Origin: Phragmites australis
Taxonomy: Eukaryota; Streptophyta; Magnoliopsida; Poales; Poaceae
Length of the DNA stretch: 64,000 nucleotides
NCBI RefSeq assembly: GCF_958298935.1
Contig: NC_084921.1
Location: 5,218,001 to 5,282,000, forward strand
Direction of reading: 5' to 3'
Below are positions 21,400 to 32,861 of the stretch, in pieces (position 1 is the stretch's first letter; every line of letters begins with the position of its first letter). A program made the translations under genes and the position numbers. The notes beneath the pieces were generated by a model. The model saw nothing but the letters and a program-made list of their open reading frames with translations. It had not been told where the DNA came from and did not search any database.

Positions 21400-22030
21400 A
21401 GATTCTTCTCTTTTTCTTAGCTCTTATCTCCTGGATTTTTAATTCCTAAAGCTATCCTGACTATATACCAGATAATCTTAGCCAAGGAACATTCAAGAAA
21501 AGATGTTGGATATTTTCGTTATGATTACCAATGGAGCACTTGAGGCTGCCCTTCCATTTTGTTTTAGACAGGTTATCTTTGGTCAAAATCACCCCACGTA
21601 CTATGTACCATAAGAAATTTTTTATTTTTAATATGAGCTTTAGTTGCCAAAGCCACATGTTAGGTATACTTATTGGGAGGGGGGGGGGGGTTTAGCACAT
21701 GTTTGTACATCGATTGTACAATAAACTGCCCTATCCCATGTATATCCCATTTGTAAATGTCTCACTCATTGGTAAGTTGGATACGAACAAGTTGCAACGT
21801 CAGTTGTTGCCATTCGATTCTCTTGTCCCTAATGATCGGTCGTCGAAGGATAAATTGAGAGATATACTTCTTATTACTTCTGCAACTTTGGTTTGTTTAT
21901 GTCTCACCACATTGTATAACATGGGAAATTGTTGGTTTAGTGGGTATTTTCCCAACCAAATATCTTTGTAGAAACGAGTTTTTTTCCATTCTGTATTGAA
22001 AATATCCCCATTTGAGGAAATCATTTTTAA
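21400..22030 (-). pseudogene. LINE reverse-transcriptase C-terminal remnant (zf-RVT region)
   Basis: On the minus strand two fragments read GDIFNTEWKKTRFYKDIWLG and, downstream, LWQLKLILKIKNFLWYIVRG with GVILTKDNLSK and the His-rich end NIQHLFLN. This W-x-x-x-x-P/L-x-K-x-x-x-F-x-W pattern followed by T-x-D-x-L is the plant non-LTR zf-RVT region. The two parts are out of frame, and upstream catalytic motifs are missing. A G-run of about 12 bases interrupts the text at 21670-21682. Confidence 0.65.
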
Positions 22031-22339
22031 TCTTCATAAGACTAGACCAGAAGTGTGGATCTACTAGCTGTCTATGTACTTGAGTGAGCTTTTTGGAGAC
22101 AAGATATTAATTCCTGAGCAGTTGTTACCAAACCTCCATCCTCATTAAGCAGCTTAAAAAGCCATTTGTTTAGGAATCATATATTTTTGACCAAAAAGTT
22201 GGTAATTCCCAAACTCCCTTGGTCCATGGGTTGGCAAGAATATCCCAACGAGTTAGTCTATATTTCTTCTTTTGATTATCTCCATGCTGGAAGAACCTAG
22301 ATCGTAGATAATTCAAACGTTTTAGGACTCTGAAAGTGC

Positions 22340-22532
22340 ATCTAGCACTTATATGTGGTTTTGGTAATTAATAAAAATACCTATAGACTAATAATATTGT
22401 TAATTTTGTTAGTAAATTGTTTTATAGGTGATGTATGGAGGAGACATATGTATCAAGATGAATGAGCTCTTAATGATGCTCGTAAGAAGAAAGAAAAACT
22501 CATATAAGATTGACGATAAGCGTGAATGCTAA
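22340..22532. repeat. Probable retroelement LTR scrap
   Basis: TGAAAGTGCATCTAGCACTT followed by TTTTGGTAATTAAT resembles the start of a common grass retrotransposon LTR. No partner LTR or internal region is seen, so only a scrap can be claimed. Confidence 0.35.
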
Positions 22533-22743
22533 GGGGCTATTTGGTTTTTGGCCCCAACAGGCTAAGCCAAAATCTGGTCGTCAAAATGCGTTTGGTTTGA
22601 GGACAAGCCAAAATTTGGTCAGCTCAAAATTTTGGTGGACGATTTGGCCACCCGAGATTTGCCCAGAAACGCTATAGAAAATTTTGGCAAGCCAATTTTT
22701 TTCAGGGTATGACCAAATTTTGGCCTCAAACCAAACAGAGGAC
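22533..22743. mobile_element. Short MITE with TTTGGTT inverted ends
   Basis: The left end GGGGCTATTTGGTTTTTGGC matches the right end in reverse complement (TCCTCTGTTTGGTTTGAGGC). The interior carries repeated CCAAAATTTGG palindromes. Ends of this kind are common in Harbinger and hAT MITEs; I could not fix the target duplication, so the superfamily is left open. Confidence 0.5.
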
Positions 22744-22933
22744 AAATTTTCAGGGCATGGTCAAACTTTGGCTTGGTATACAATTATCAATAAAATTTTA
22801 TGAACTAACTCATATGCTTTATACTTAAGAGTGAGTTGGGGTTAAAATACATAAGAAGACATAAGTTGAATTGAAATCTAATATGCCAAAAGTGAAGAAC
22901 AAGATTAGACTCCATATACAGTAAAATGATACA

Positions 22934-24753
22934 ATGTTGGACCTCATAGAAGATGTAACAATTCAGCTGCCTCCCAGCAAGGTGTGCACATTACATAGTG
23001 CCTGATATATAACCGGGACAATGAATAAATTGTGTTTTTGCTTTATTTTTTTCCTTAACGTCTACTGCCTTAAAATGATTGTATAGGTACCCCGTCTTCA
23101 TTGTTTGGTGTGGCGAAAGCTATCTTCTCATGATTTTCTTTCAAGGCCTCCTGTTGTTGAGGTAAATATCACCAACTTTATTATGAAATCCGAAGTAGGC
23201 TTCCTGGTTTCACTATGTATTGAGGTCCTATTGTCCTCTTAGTAAAATACACAGCTTTCCCATTGGCTAATAGAGCTAATCCTGTTCTTTGCTTTGATCA
23301 TGCAGCCTTCACCTAACCTATTCAAAGGCATTCGTCAATCTTTGCTCTCACATCTCACTCTGTTGTTAGGCAAAGATGAACTGGCAGCGCAGTGTTTGCT
23401 ATTGCATCTTCTATCCAGAGTATGTTGCGTTACTAATAATCTGCCCTAGCATTAAGAAATTCAAAAAATTATGGTTTGGAACATCCAATAGTTAGACCAC
23501 CACACTTTGCTTTCCTTGCATGATTCTTGCTAAACCAATTCATATTCAATTTAATATAGTTTTGTTCATATTCTTCATGCAGCTTCGCAACAGGGTGGAT
23601 ATGGTTACCGTCGGCAGGCTCTCCTTGAATTTCACTGGCTTTAACAGAGAAAGTGCTTCCATATTTGGAAATCAATTGTATACTTTGATCCAGAGATTGG
23701 TGCCATATTCACAAACTATCCCTCTGTCAATTGAGTACCTCAACACAGCCACACTTCAACCTAGAAAAGACAACAAGTCAGGAAGGTAAATCACATTTTG
23801 TTTATCCTATCAAGAATATCTAAGTACCGATACTATCTTGAGCTGTCATTTAAAGCTAAATTTAACCTATACTCGCCACAAATATTGCTGCAGGTTGGTC
23901 ACCGGAGTTCTGCAACTACCTCAAGGCACTCATCTCACCTTTGATGAGACTTTTTTGCAGACCGGATCATTGACATCTAAAGGTGTTGAGAATACTGTGC
24001 TGCTCAAGAATTTGATTGAGTCGCAGATGGTACTAACCCCTAGTTACATTATTGAGCCAAATTTCTAGTTACTGGCACTTGCTGGCCTTAGGTGCAAGGT
24101 GTTATCGATTATCAACAATGCACACGTTTCTTGATTTTATTTGCAGGTTGAGTACGATTTTGAGTACTACAAACTGGAAATGGCTACTGATGTGCAGCTA
24201 CTTACTCTCTCTGAGGGAAAATCAAACATCCTTCCTTCTGACTTGATAGTGCCTTTCCGTCCATCCTCCGTTCCTGCAGTTAATGCAGGTCCTGAGGAAC
24301 TTGAAAGTTGGCGTTGGTACTTGGCTACAGTTAGGTCTCTTCCTCTGTCCACTGAGCCTGATACTTGCCAGGTAATCATCCTTATTTTTCACTTTCTATG
24401 CAGTTCCAGATTATGTCATTTTGTGTGTCATGATTAATGGGTTGCATAATGTTTGCATCTTATTTGTAGATGATTCAAGATGAAATGGTCAGCGCCATGC
24501 GCAATGATAGGAGCTTGGATTGTTCCGAGCTTAGCAGGTTTGTGCCCATGCCGCACGTCTAATACACTACGATCTTACAGTTTTACTGGGAAGCTTATGA
24601 ATCTTTATTGAGCTGACTTCGCTTCCTCTGATCTGCAGATGGCTAACAATGGCACAAATAATGGCTTCAAGCTTTGGTGAGAAGAGTCTTTCGATGGAGC
24701 ACTGGCTGATGGTGAAGGAGCTTGAGGGGCTTAGAAAGGAGAGGTTGCAGTGA
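22934..24753 (+). CDS. ETG1: MCM-binding protein ETG1/MCMBP, C-terminal half (5'-truncated copy)
   Basis: Eight exon segments: 22934-22981, 23087-23161, 23306-23419, 23583-23785, 23894-24029, 24147-24371, 24470-24537 and 24639-24753. All have GT-AG borders and phases that keep one open frame of 327 aa. Motifs fit plant ETG1, the homologue of animal MCMBP that binds MCM2-7 in the nucleus and unloads it after replication: VPRLHCLVW, RNRVDMVTVGRLSLNFTGFN, IEYLNTATLQPRKDNKSGRL, LPQGTHLTFDET, FEYYKLEMATDVQLLTLSEG and LIVPFRPSSVP. Full-length plant proteins are near 600 aa, so roughly the first 270 residues are absent. Upstream of the first segment there is an in-frame TAA right after a possible acceptor (22915-22925), and only LINE and MITE debris. 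The ATG at 22934 is therefore a fall-back start. It is either a gene fragment or a truncated paralogue; intact introns exclude retroposition. Confidence 0.82.
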
Positions 24754-25249
24754 GATGAGGCCACATTAGCATGCGTTTTTAAACTCCACTTGGCATAGTG
24801 GCACGCTGTTATGTGTATAGTGCTAGGATGTGAATCAAGACTTGGATCTGCAACAACTTCTGTGATCCTATGAATGTTATGTGACAATTTATTCTCAATT
24901 TTGTGATGTGCTTTAGTCCCTTGCTCAAGTGTGAAATATACTCTTGCAACTATTGGCATGTCACTGCCATTTGTGATTTGTATTTTTAGAATCGTCGAAA
25001 CTGGAATTACTCCATGGAAATTTAAAAGAGAATCGAATCCAGTGCTAACTCTGCAAGAATTTAAATGCACTCCTATAGTTTGGTTGAAGAAGATGAATAA
25101 TGCAATTATGATCACTACATTTATTATGGTAAATGAAATGAACTTCCTCTGAATTTCAAATCTTGTTTCAACCTCTTCGAAGCAAGCTAGAAGTTTTTCT
25201 TATAACTTTTAATAGTTTTCTCTTTCTTTTCGCCCCACAAAAATACGGA

Positions 25250-25490
25250 AAAGGTTCCTCTGACGTAGCTCGTTTTACGTCAGAGGAGCACAGTAATTTG
25301 TGTCTGGTGCTACAGTTCTCTGACGTAGCTACAGTGCCAAACAGTATTTTTAGCTACTGTTCACATGGCTACTGTATATCTTTTACTGTTTACCGTGGTA
25401 CTGTAGCAGACCATCTGATCCGTCGGTTCCAGATCGGACGTCCAAAATTGATTGGACTGCTCTCTGACGTTACGTCAGGGGATCCCATTC
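25250..25490. mobile_element. Mutator-like MITE, flanked by a 12-base direct repeat
   Basis: CAAAAATACGGA occurs at 25238-25249 and again at 25491-25502. Between them lies a 241-base segment with inverted ends GGTTCCTCTGACGTA (left) and GGATCCCCTGACGTA (right, reverse complement). A 9-base or longer duplication with GG-starting inverted ends fits a Mutator-like MITE. The interior holds five TGACGT/ACGTCA motifs and repeated CTACTGT/ACAGTA phrases. Confidence 0.65.
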
Positions 25491-25866
25491 CAAAAATACG
25501 GACCACTTGCCCGAGCAACTGAGAAACACTGAATTAAATCACCGTAGTTGTACAAACAATACATGACACATTGCGATAATTGCTTGCGACAGGCATCAAA
25601 CAATACATGACACTCAATCCAATGCTCGGAGATAGTTGTAGCTGCACAGTAGCTGTATAGTTCATAGACAGTAGATAGTGCTCCAAATTTATACCAAAGA
25701 TTTTTACACAGCCAATTTTTCGCCAATCAATAGTGTACCAGCAATAGAGGAAAGAGTTCCAACAGGCATCTGACCTTCATCCTTTCTCCCCAATTCGATC
25801 TCCTAAACAGATAAGCCTTATCCTGATTCACATCATCTTTTTTTACAGAAAAGATTCACAAAATCT

Positions 25867-27649
25867 TCACAAAGTCGCAGATAGAAGAATGGTTCCCGTT
25901 GATGTTCGTGTGCTTGCTTTGCATGCATGTATTGCAGAGCAGACGTCCGTCGTCTCAAGGAACTTCTGGCCCTTCACCAGAACCAGCGGGGCATACTTGA
26001 AGACGAGTAGCTTGCACTGCACAGGGTTAACAGAAGATAGTTAAGACTTATGAACAGAACAGAACTAGCTCTAGTACCTGTAAATGTTGCAAATGTCAAG
26101 TTTTCAGAAGGAAGCCCGTGTTTTGCGTTTCCATTCGATTGAAACAAAGCTGCAGGCAACAAGCTAATTACAGTAATAATTATGTAGGTGTTGAAGCGTA
26201 AGTTCTCAAGAACAGGTAAGGTCTTGAACACGGTACATCCTTAAGCACATAGGAGAAAACAGAAAAGTACTGAAGTAATACAAGTGTTTACTTTCTGAAG
26301 TGTTAAATCAGTTCAGGTCGCATCATTGATTTTTGTTGTATGAACTACCAGGAAAATCATATCATTACATGATCCAATATCATTTATTTACAGGCTGATG
26401 CATTCACTTTTTTAATGTATCCAGGTATTTTTTTAACTCAACTCACCTGCTGTGCATAGTTGCCTGCCTTGCTGCATGTTTTGACAAGTAGGTCGATTAC
26501 CTCCAGCTGCAAATTACAGCACAAGTAGTAAGGCAATAAACCATGGACAAAGTAAAAAGGACATTACACAGGACATAGGTGAAGGAAATTGAAAAGATGG
26601 TTGCTAGTTGTTACCTGCGTGTTAGGATCTTTAAGCATCATAAGAACTTCAACAAAAACATGATGGCATAAACTGCAAGTATCCTCCCGTGTGGGTAGAC
26701 GAATCTTCATCCCCTTCTTGCAGAGATGCACCGATTCACAGAACTTTTCAGGGTTAACCATGGAAACCTCCATGAAGAAACGTGGTATATAGTAGTCGAC
26801 CAGTGTGATGCACTGTAGCGAAGTGAACAATCAACACACAGATAATTTAATGAAACTGAAAATATGCTATCAAAGGCAGGCATTGCAATGTATCCATACC
26901 TGCTGTTTCAGAGGGGCAAGATTTGCACATTCATGGTGGAGAATGCTAAGGATCTCAATCTGGGTTTCGTTTTGTTTGAGGAAGAGCAGTGCCTCAGTTG
27001 AATACTGCTCACATAGTTGACACAGCTTTCCATTGGCTGCAGGTAGGCCTGTCACCTTGCTTGCATCAGGCAAGCTATCCTTAGCTGAACCGGATACAAC
27101 AGAACCGTTTGATCATAAGCTCAGAGCATATGGACCTTGAATTTATATATGAAAAAGATGAACTGAGCTGAAGATATGGTGCGCAGAACACGTGACATTG
27201 GTATCACATTCATCTTTAATGAATTGCTACAAATGTGAATCAAGTTCCTCAAATGGAAACAACATTTAGAAAAAGTAATCCAACACACATATATACACTG
27301 TTACCTATCAGTGCAAGTGTGCAACTTGGATCAAAGCAGAAAACTGGATGCAGAATCACTAATGGAGACCAACATAATCAAACTCAAAGGTAGTTCATTT
27401 CAGCACTTTTTATCTTTTTTTTAAATCTAATCCTTCACACTTTAGATTGCACACCGTTTCTGCACTCGGTCTACTTAGCATTATCATCAGAAACACCATT
27501 ACTATGGGTAAAAAATGACAACAGGATAAAAATAAGTAAATTCAAAACTTACACAAGATATTATATAAATCTCCTCTCTTTGCAACCGCTATTGAAAACG
27601 CTGTAGCCAATGCAAGCGCAAACACAAGCCTCCTTGCTGGGCACATCAT
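25867..27649 (-). CDS. Saposin-B domain secreted protein (prosaposin-like)
   Basis: Five coding exons on the minus strand: 27649-27553, 27084-26900, 26812-26615, 26506-26447 and 26016-25867, all in phase, giving 229 aa. An N-terminal signal peptide (MMCPARRLVFALALATAFSIAVA) is followed by two saposin-B domains. Domain 1 runs from CQLCEQYS through HHECANLAP, CITLVDYYIP and FCESVHLC. Domain 2 runs from CSLCHHVFVEVL through LLVKTCSKA, CKLLVFKYAP and VCSAIHAC. The C-x-x-C, C, C, C, C spacing gives the three disulfides of each domain. Such proteins act in vacuole or apoplast with lipids or as prosaposin-type precursors. The intron before CKLLVF and the one after LKQQ fall at equivalent places inside the two domains, as in other plant saposin genes. 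The exact ligand is unknown. Confidence 0.9.
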
Positions 27650-28356
27650 ACCTGCTTACTGGTTTGTCAGTTTAGATAAACAGAAGTAGAATAAAACTAA
27701 GCGAAAATTAGTAGCAGGTTGATGGAAATGAAGACAAGTTTGTTGAAAATTCTTTTCGAGACCTCTTTTAGTCATTTGCTTAACTCATGCTTCTCCCAAA
27801 AAGGCTAAAAAACCTAAACTAGATCCCTAAGGCCTCTCTCACAATGCCATGTAAATCAGTTGAAATTTTAGATTCAGCCCAATGTAATGGAAGAACTCAG
27901 CTCATTTGAAGCTCCATTTCACACAAAAATCTCAGTAACATGGGATCAGAAGCAAGTGTTATTCCTTTGCGATACATGCACTTCCTTTTTTTTTCCAAAG
28001 CAAAAATACATGCACTTCTTGAGCACCGAACCCATCAGATACAGCTCATTACTACCACCAGGGCCACATCCCCTCAACAAAACTACGCTAAAATGACCCC
28101 AAAATTACTCTTTTGACATCAAACCAGATGCTTGAAGCAGCAGATTCACCAAGCTTGACACTTCCTCCATTCCAATTTTTTCCTCCCCATTTTCCATGTA
28201 GCTTCGTTAGCGAAAGAGGGGGGTGAATAGCACGCGATAATCAAATCGAAGGTCCATGGATTCAAGAACAGGGGTCGAACTTGACAGAGCAAACCAAGAA
28301 CCAACGGATGGTAGCAAAGAAGCTAATATGGATCAGGAAATCAAGAGGCAGCTCAC

Positions 28357-28470
28357 CTGGTTGACTCTGGCTGTTGTCTTCTCCGTTCGCCTCCGTCCGC
28401 TCTGTTCTTGGGATGGAATGGAATGAGATTAGGAGAGCAGCTAGGAGTCTTCCAGTAGTTACTATTACAA
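28357..28470 (-). other. 5' untranslated exon and promoter region of the saposin gene
   Basis: On the minus strand a GC-rich segment ends AACCAG/GTGAGC (exon edge 28357) and a matching acceptor (GTAAGCAG) lies directly before the ATG at 27649. This gives a leader intron of about 700 bases. The 5' end is estimated. Confidence 0.5.
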
Positions 28471-28479
28471 TTTTCCTCT

Positions 28480-31370
28480 TCGGTTAAGCTTCAAGAGATT
28501 AAATTAGGGTGCACGAGAGATTAGAATAGTGGGCGGAAGGCTTCGCTTCTGTTCTGGCTTGGATGAGCTAGAAAGGAAGAATCTTTTCTTCCAAGGTAAG
28601 GTGAACTGGGTAGAGTGGAAAAGACAGGACTGCAGCAAAAAATAAGTATAAATTTGCTTTTAGTTTAATGGATCTCCTATTTTCGGGACATGGATTTCCT
28701 ATTAAGATATTAAGATGAAAAACAATTTTTTCGTACCTTTGTAAAATCATGAGGAGATGGAGCGTAAAAAATTTCAGATAAAATCGCACAGATATGTTGC
28801 TAGACAAAACAGGGCTGACCATCATTAATATTTTTTTTGGACAGTCTTTTGCAAGCCACAGACTAATAATAATACAGGTGCATGTCATTGTAATGGGCTG
28901 AGTTTGATAAGCCCATAGATCCATGTGAAGATGCTGATTCTAATGGTTTATGTTCCACGGGGTATAGATGTGCCGACAAGGAATATTCCTGTGTTAGAGA
29001 TTATCAATGGTAGCCTGGTAGGTCCATTACGAACAGGGCAACAACCTAATGAAAAGAGGAGGGAAATGTGTAATACCAAATGTTTAAAAAAGAAGAATGA
29101 ATACGAAGTAGTTGATTTTGTTAAACCCGTTGCTTAAATGAACTATTGGAGACCACATATGTGTAGACCGTGACGAGACAAATCAATTTTTGCTTTTTTA
29201 AATGCCTGTTTCGGACAACTTGTGACCGGTAGCGAGCACATTAAACTTACATAATTGATTTACAATTAAAAAAAGAAAAGAAAAAAAAGAGGGGACAAAG
29301 TAGTAGATGGATCGGTCACACCCCGATCCATCCAGACGTCTCCCAAGCCGAGTCGGCTCGTAGCTCTTTCGACACCGTCGCCTCCTCCCTGCTGGTCGCT
29401 ACCAGTTGCCGACCTGCCACCGGTTGTTATCGCCTACCTAGCTGTTGCGCCGCGTCGCCCCTCCCCGCGACACTACAACTATAGCCGTTGTCGCCCTAGC
29501 CCCGCACCGCCATCCCAGCCACTCCAACCGCACACGCCTTTGCCCTGCATCGCCACCGACCACCATACTCCCCATGCCGGCATTGGTGCCTCCTCCCCTG
29601 TCCCCTCACTGCTCTTTGTGCTAACCAAAAGAGATCGGAAGGTTAGAACAGGAAACAAAGAAAGAAAAGAAAGGAAAGAAAAGAGGGAAAGAAGGAAAAG
29701 AGAAAGAAAAAAAGAGAAAGAAGAAGGAGGAAAGAGAAGAAGGAGGAAGATGAAAGGAAGAAAAGTGATTTTTTTTTAAATTCCCCGATTTCGTCGAAAT
29801 TCTCGTCAATTCTATGAAGGTGATTCCTAAGAAATCCTTAGATGCTTGTGGATGAGTTGATTCAATCAAATATCATCGGATACGTGATTGATAGTTTGAT
29901 TCGCTTACAATAGCTGTTGTTGAGATAAAGATGTGACATCCAAAGTCATTCGTCCTTTCATTTTAATTGAGTAAGGTTTAGTTAGTACGAGAGGTCTAAT
30001 TTGATCTTGAGGTGGAGGTGTCAATTTTGTTCCTGTCGTATGAGTAATTCTGTTCGGCGTGCTTTTGAAGTAATACGATGTTTTCGGACGCAAGAAGCGT
30101 GCATTTGTACTATATGTGTTACTGATGCGTTTTGATGCTAAAAATATACTTGTGCAGGTAGTAGTATTTCCGATCGTGCCTAAGCGAAATTCCTTCACCG
30201 CCTTCAGTAAAAGGCAAGTAATATATGGGTGTAATTCAAAGCTATATTTATATTCATATCTTACTTTTTTAAAAAAAATTGATTGAAGTATTTGATCTTT
30301 TCTAATTTATTCAAATAATGGATGATATTGCATTTGACGAATTAAATCATGCTACTTTAATGATTTGATTCATATCATTTGCGTCATGAATTAGTGGTGT
30401 TATCCATCATGAGGAGTCCAAGAGAAAATTAACAATTGACGTCAATTCACATGCATACATATGCACTTTTGTATTTCATATGGAGATAAATGTCGGTTAC
30501 TGTCATCGTGTCATGACTGTAGAGTTACATGAGAGGCTGGCATCGTCCAACACAAAACTCTTAAATGAAGTTGCATCATGAAATTCATATATTTATATAA
30601 TATTTGAAGAATACAGAATCTTAGATAATTTAATGCTATGATATATGAGAGATTTTGTTGGAGATCGTTGTTGTGTTGTTGTGTTGACAGATATTATGTC
30701 ATGTGGAAGAATACCCCTTTTTAATTCCTATGTCTTGACCTTTCTTTATGAGTAAATTGTTGTTTCTAAATTACTCTTTAACTAGATGAGATATGTTTAT
30801 ATTCATAGTCGTTACTTGCTGATCTTATCTCACTTTCGTGAACTCTCTTATAGGTACGCTTAAGGTGTTGACATGCATCCTGTAAATGGGATTTAGTAGC
30901 TGCACGCACTACTTTGCCACAATGTTAATAACCAAACTCGCGTTTTGAAACTTTGTTTCTGGTAGTATGTCGTTTGTGTTGTATTAAGTTTTGCTTGAAA
31001 GAGATTTAATCTTGTATATGTTGTAATGAGACATGATATGATTGCGTCGTGAGGAGCTTTGTATATCGTTTATATCTTATATGGTTTGTTGGTGATTGTA
31101 TCGTCAATTATACCTCAATTATAGAGAAGATGCTGCCAAAAATTTAAATTTTTTTTGTTGATTTATGCGTAGCTGTAAAATAGGACGTTATAAAATGACA
31201 ATATTTTGAATCTAGTTTAGGGCCTTAGCCAAGACAAGGTTAGCAAGGTACCTTGGCCCTTTAGTAGTTCATTCCTCAAAAGCGTCAAGAAGTTGTGATA
31301 ATTATTTTTTAAGAGAAACAAAAATAGTTGGATGAGAATAAATTAAAAATGGGGAAAAATAAATCCAAAA
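28480..31370. other. Intergenic; contains a homopurine tract, no gene seen
   Basis: 29340-29600 is GC-rich pyrimidine-leaning sequence with a Pro/Ser/Ala-type frame and no domain; the rest is AT-rich. Minus-strand frames such as 28568-28924 and 29905-30198 show no splice support or family match. Confidence 0.5.
29633..29766 (+). repeat. Homopurine tract of about 130 bases
   Basis: Almost unbroken A/G sequence made of GAAA, GGAAA and AAGAAGGAGG blocks, interrupted by only a few pyrimidines (GGTTAG, ACA, GAT). The K/R/E-rich frame through it is a composition artefact. Mirror-symmetric homopurine DNA of this length can form intramolecular triplexes. Confidence 0.85.
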
Positions 31371-31372
31371 AG
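31360..31372 (-). terminator. Pol III terminator of tRNA-Ser
   Basis: CCAAAAAGAGAAT on the plus strand gives TCTCTTTTTGG just downstream of the tRNA 3' end on the minus strand. Confidence 0.7.
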
Positions 31373-31377
31373 AGAAT

Positions 31378-31459
31378 CGTCGACAGCAGGGTTCGAACCT
31401 GCGCGGGCGAAGCCCAACAGATTTCAAGTCTGTCTCCTTAACCACTCGGACATATCGAC
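31378..31459 (-). tRNA. trnS-UGA (nuclear): tRNA-Ser (UGA)
   Basis: The minus strand folds as an 82-base class II tRNA. The acceptor stem is GTCGATA with TGTCGAC and discriminator G; the D arm holds GAGTGGTTAAGG; the anticodon stem-loop is ACAGA-CTTGAAA-TCTGT with anticodon TGA. A long variable arm (TGGGCTTCGCCCG) and the T arm GCAGGTTCGAACCCTGC follow. The long variable arm and UGA anticodon identify serine. No CCA is encoded, as expected for a nuclear gene. Internal A and B boxes are intact, and a run of five T (TCTCTTTTTGG) lies a few bases downstream as a Pol III terminator. Confidence 0.95.
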
Positions 31460-31679
31460 GCTTGATGTTAATGAATCCTAACATTGGAACAAGTTAAAGT
31501 TTGGAGCCCGCGAAGATAATGTGGGCCTGAGGCCCATCCAGCCATCCAGTTTGGCAGGCCGCCTCTGAGTCAGTGGTGATGCAGGGAGTCTTGCTATTTA
31601 GTGTGGACTAACAAGCTTCCCTGTGAATCTTCCGACAGCCTTTGTTTTTTCTATTTTTGGAAATATTTTTCTTCCACGT

Positions 31680-31850
31680 TTTTTTTTTTTGGAAAAGTTT
31701 GGTTTAAAAAATTTTGAGAAAAAATTGTACTCAAACTCAAAAGGTTTTGAGAAAAAAATTGCACGAAAAATATTTTGCTCAAATGTTTTGAGAAAAAAAT
31801 TAACGAGAAAAATTTTGTTTAAAAAGTTTTGAGAAAAAAATTTACGTGGC
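31680..31850. repeat. AT-rich degenerate tandem repeat (TTTTGAGAAAAAA phrase)
   Basis: TTTTGAGAAAAAA-TT recurs about four times between 31710 and 31840, separated by variable 30-45-base spacers. The Phe/Lys-rich frame across it is not a gene. Confidence 0.6.
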
Positions 31851-32053
31851 CTCGTGAGCGCACGAACGTGTGGGCTTTGCCTATCGTGAGCCGTCCATGT
31901 CGCTCGGGCCGTTTTGCTCGGACCGTCATTTGCGATTTGGGTCGTCCACGTCGTACATGAGTTGTTGTCCTAGCGCGCTCCAAACAGATTTTTTAGCAAC
32001 AGGTCGCAATAGCACAGGAGCAGTCACTCTCTCTCCTTAGTAGCTTGTACTAG

Positions 32054-32314
32054 CTTCATTCTGTTTTAGATATCGTTTTAATTTTTAATATATAGGAAAT
32101 AATTTTTTCATGCATGACATATTTACCTCTATTGATTTCTTCAATATAAAATAATGATACATAAGTCATCAATCCACTACACTTATTGAATTGAAACTTC
32201 ACTTTTCAATAGCCTTTAATATGAGTATTTTAGTAAAACACCACTTAAAATCTAAAATGATATCTATTTGAAAATAAAATCAAATTCTAAAATGATATCT
32301 ATTTAAGAACGGAG
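32054..32314. mobile_element. Stowaway-like MITE, weak
   Basis: The left end CTTCATTCTGTTTTAGATAT and the right end in reverse complement (CTCCGTTCTTAAATAGATAT) align, with ATATC-TTTTA inside. The ends are degenerate and no clean TA duplication is visible. Confidence 0.45.
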
Positions 32315-32347
32315 TTAATAATATAGATAAAGGCTAGGACATGGCTA

Positions 32348-32853
32348 CAGTAACAGAGCTTAAAAAAGGCTTAAAACAAAGAAAGTTCGAAAATATTCGA
32401 GTGCTAAATTATTGAACTAATATATGGTACATTTTATAGCTATCATTTCCCATACTTGTTGAAAATATATATTCAAGTGAGATTAATAGATTATAATTCC
32501 TAGAAACAACTTAAAAAACAGTACTATATATAAACACCAAAATTACAACTAGCTATAGTCTATAGCCACTACATATTAACTCTTTAACGCTTTTCATCTT
32601 TGAAGTACTTCATTATATCTTCAGAGTATATTTATCTATAATTTGACTCTCAATCCGTACTAGCAACTTATTGATAAGAAAATCATTTTGTATCTTGTTC
32701 TGTAGCCAGCGACGCTTGTTATAAGCAGCTGGAGTAAGTAAGTTCTAACCTAAATAAAATTAATTTATATGGTCTGCATACCCAATATTTTTTTTTTTTT
32801 GGCAAAAAGGCTGGGGGCCACGTCTCTGTTGGCCTAGTCTAAGCTCGTCTCTG
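32348..32853 (-). mobile_element. hAT MITE, copy A
   Basis: This 506-base segment aligns along its whole length with the reverse complement of 51396-51913. Its ends are CAGTAACAGAGCTT and, in reverse complement, CAGAGACGAGCTTAGAC. The flanks CATGGCTA (32340-32347) and CATGGCCA (32854-32861) match at 7 of 8 bases. No coding content is supported. Confidence 0.75.
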
Positions 32854-32861
32854 CATGGCCA

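Noticed and set aside
31302..31484. 60-codon frame LKSVGLRPRRFEPCC
   Set aside because: Translation across the tRNA-Ser gene.
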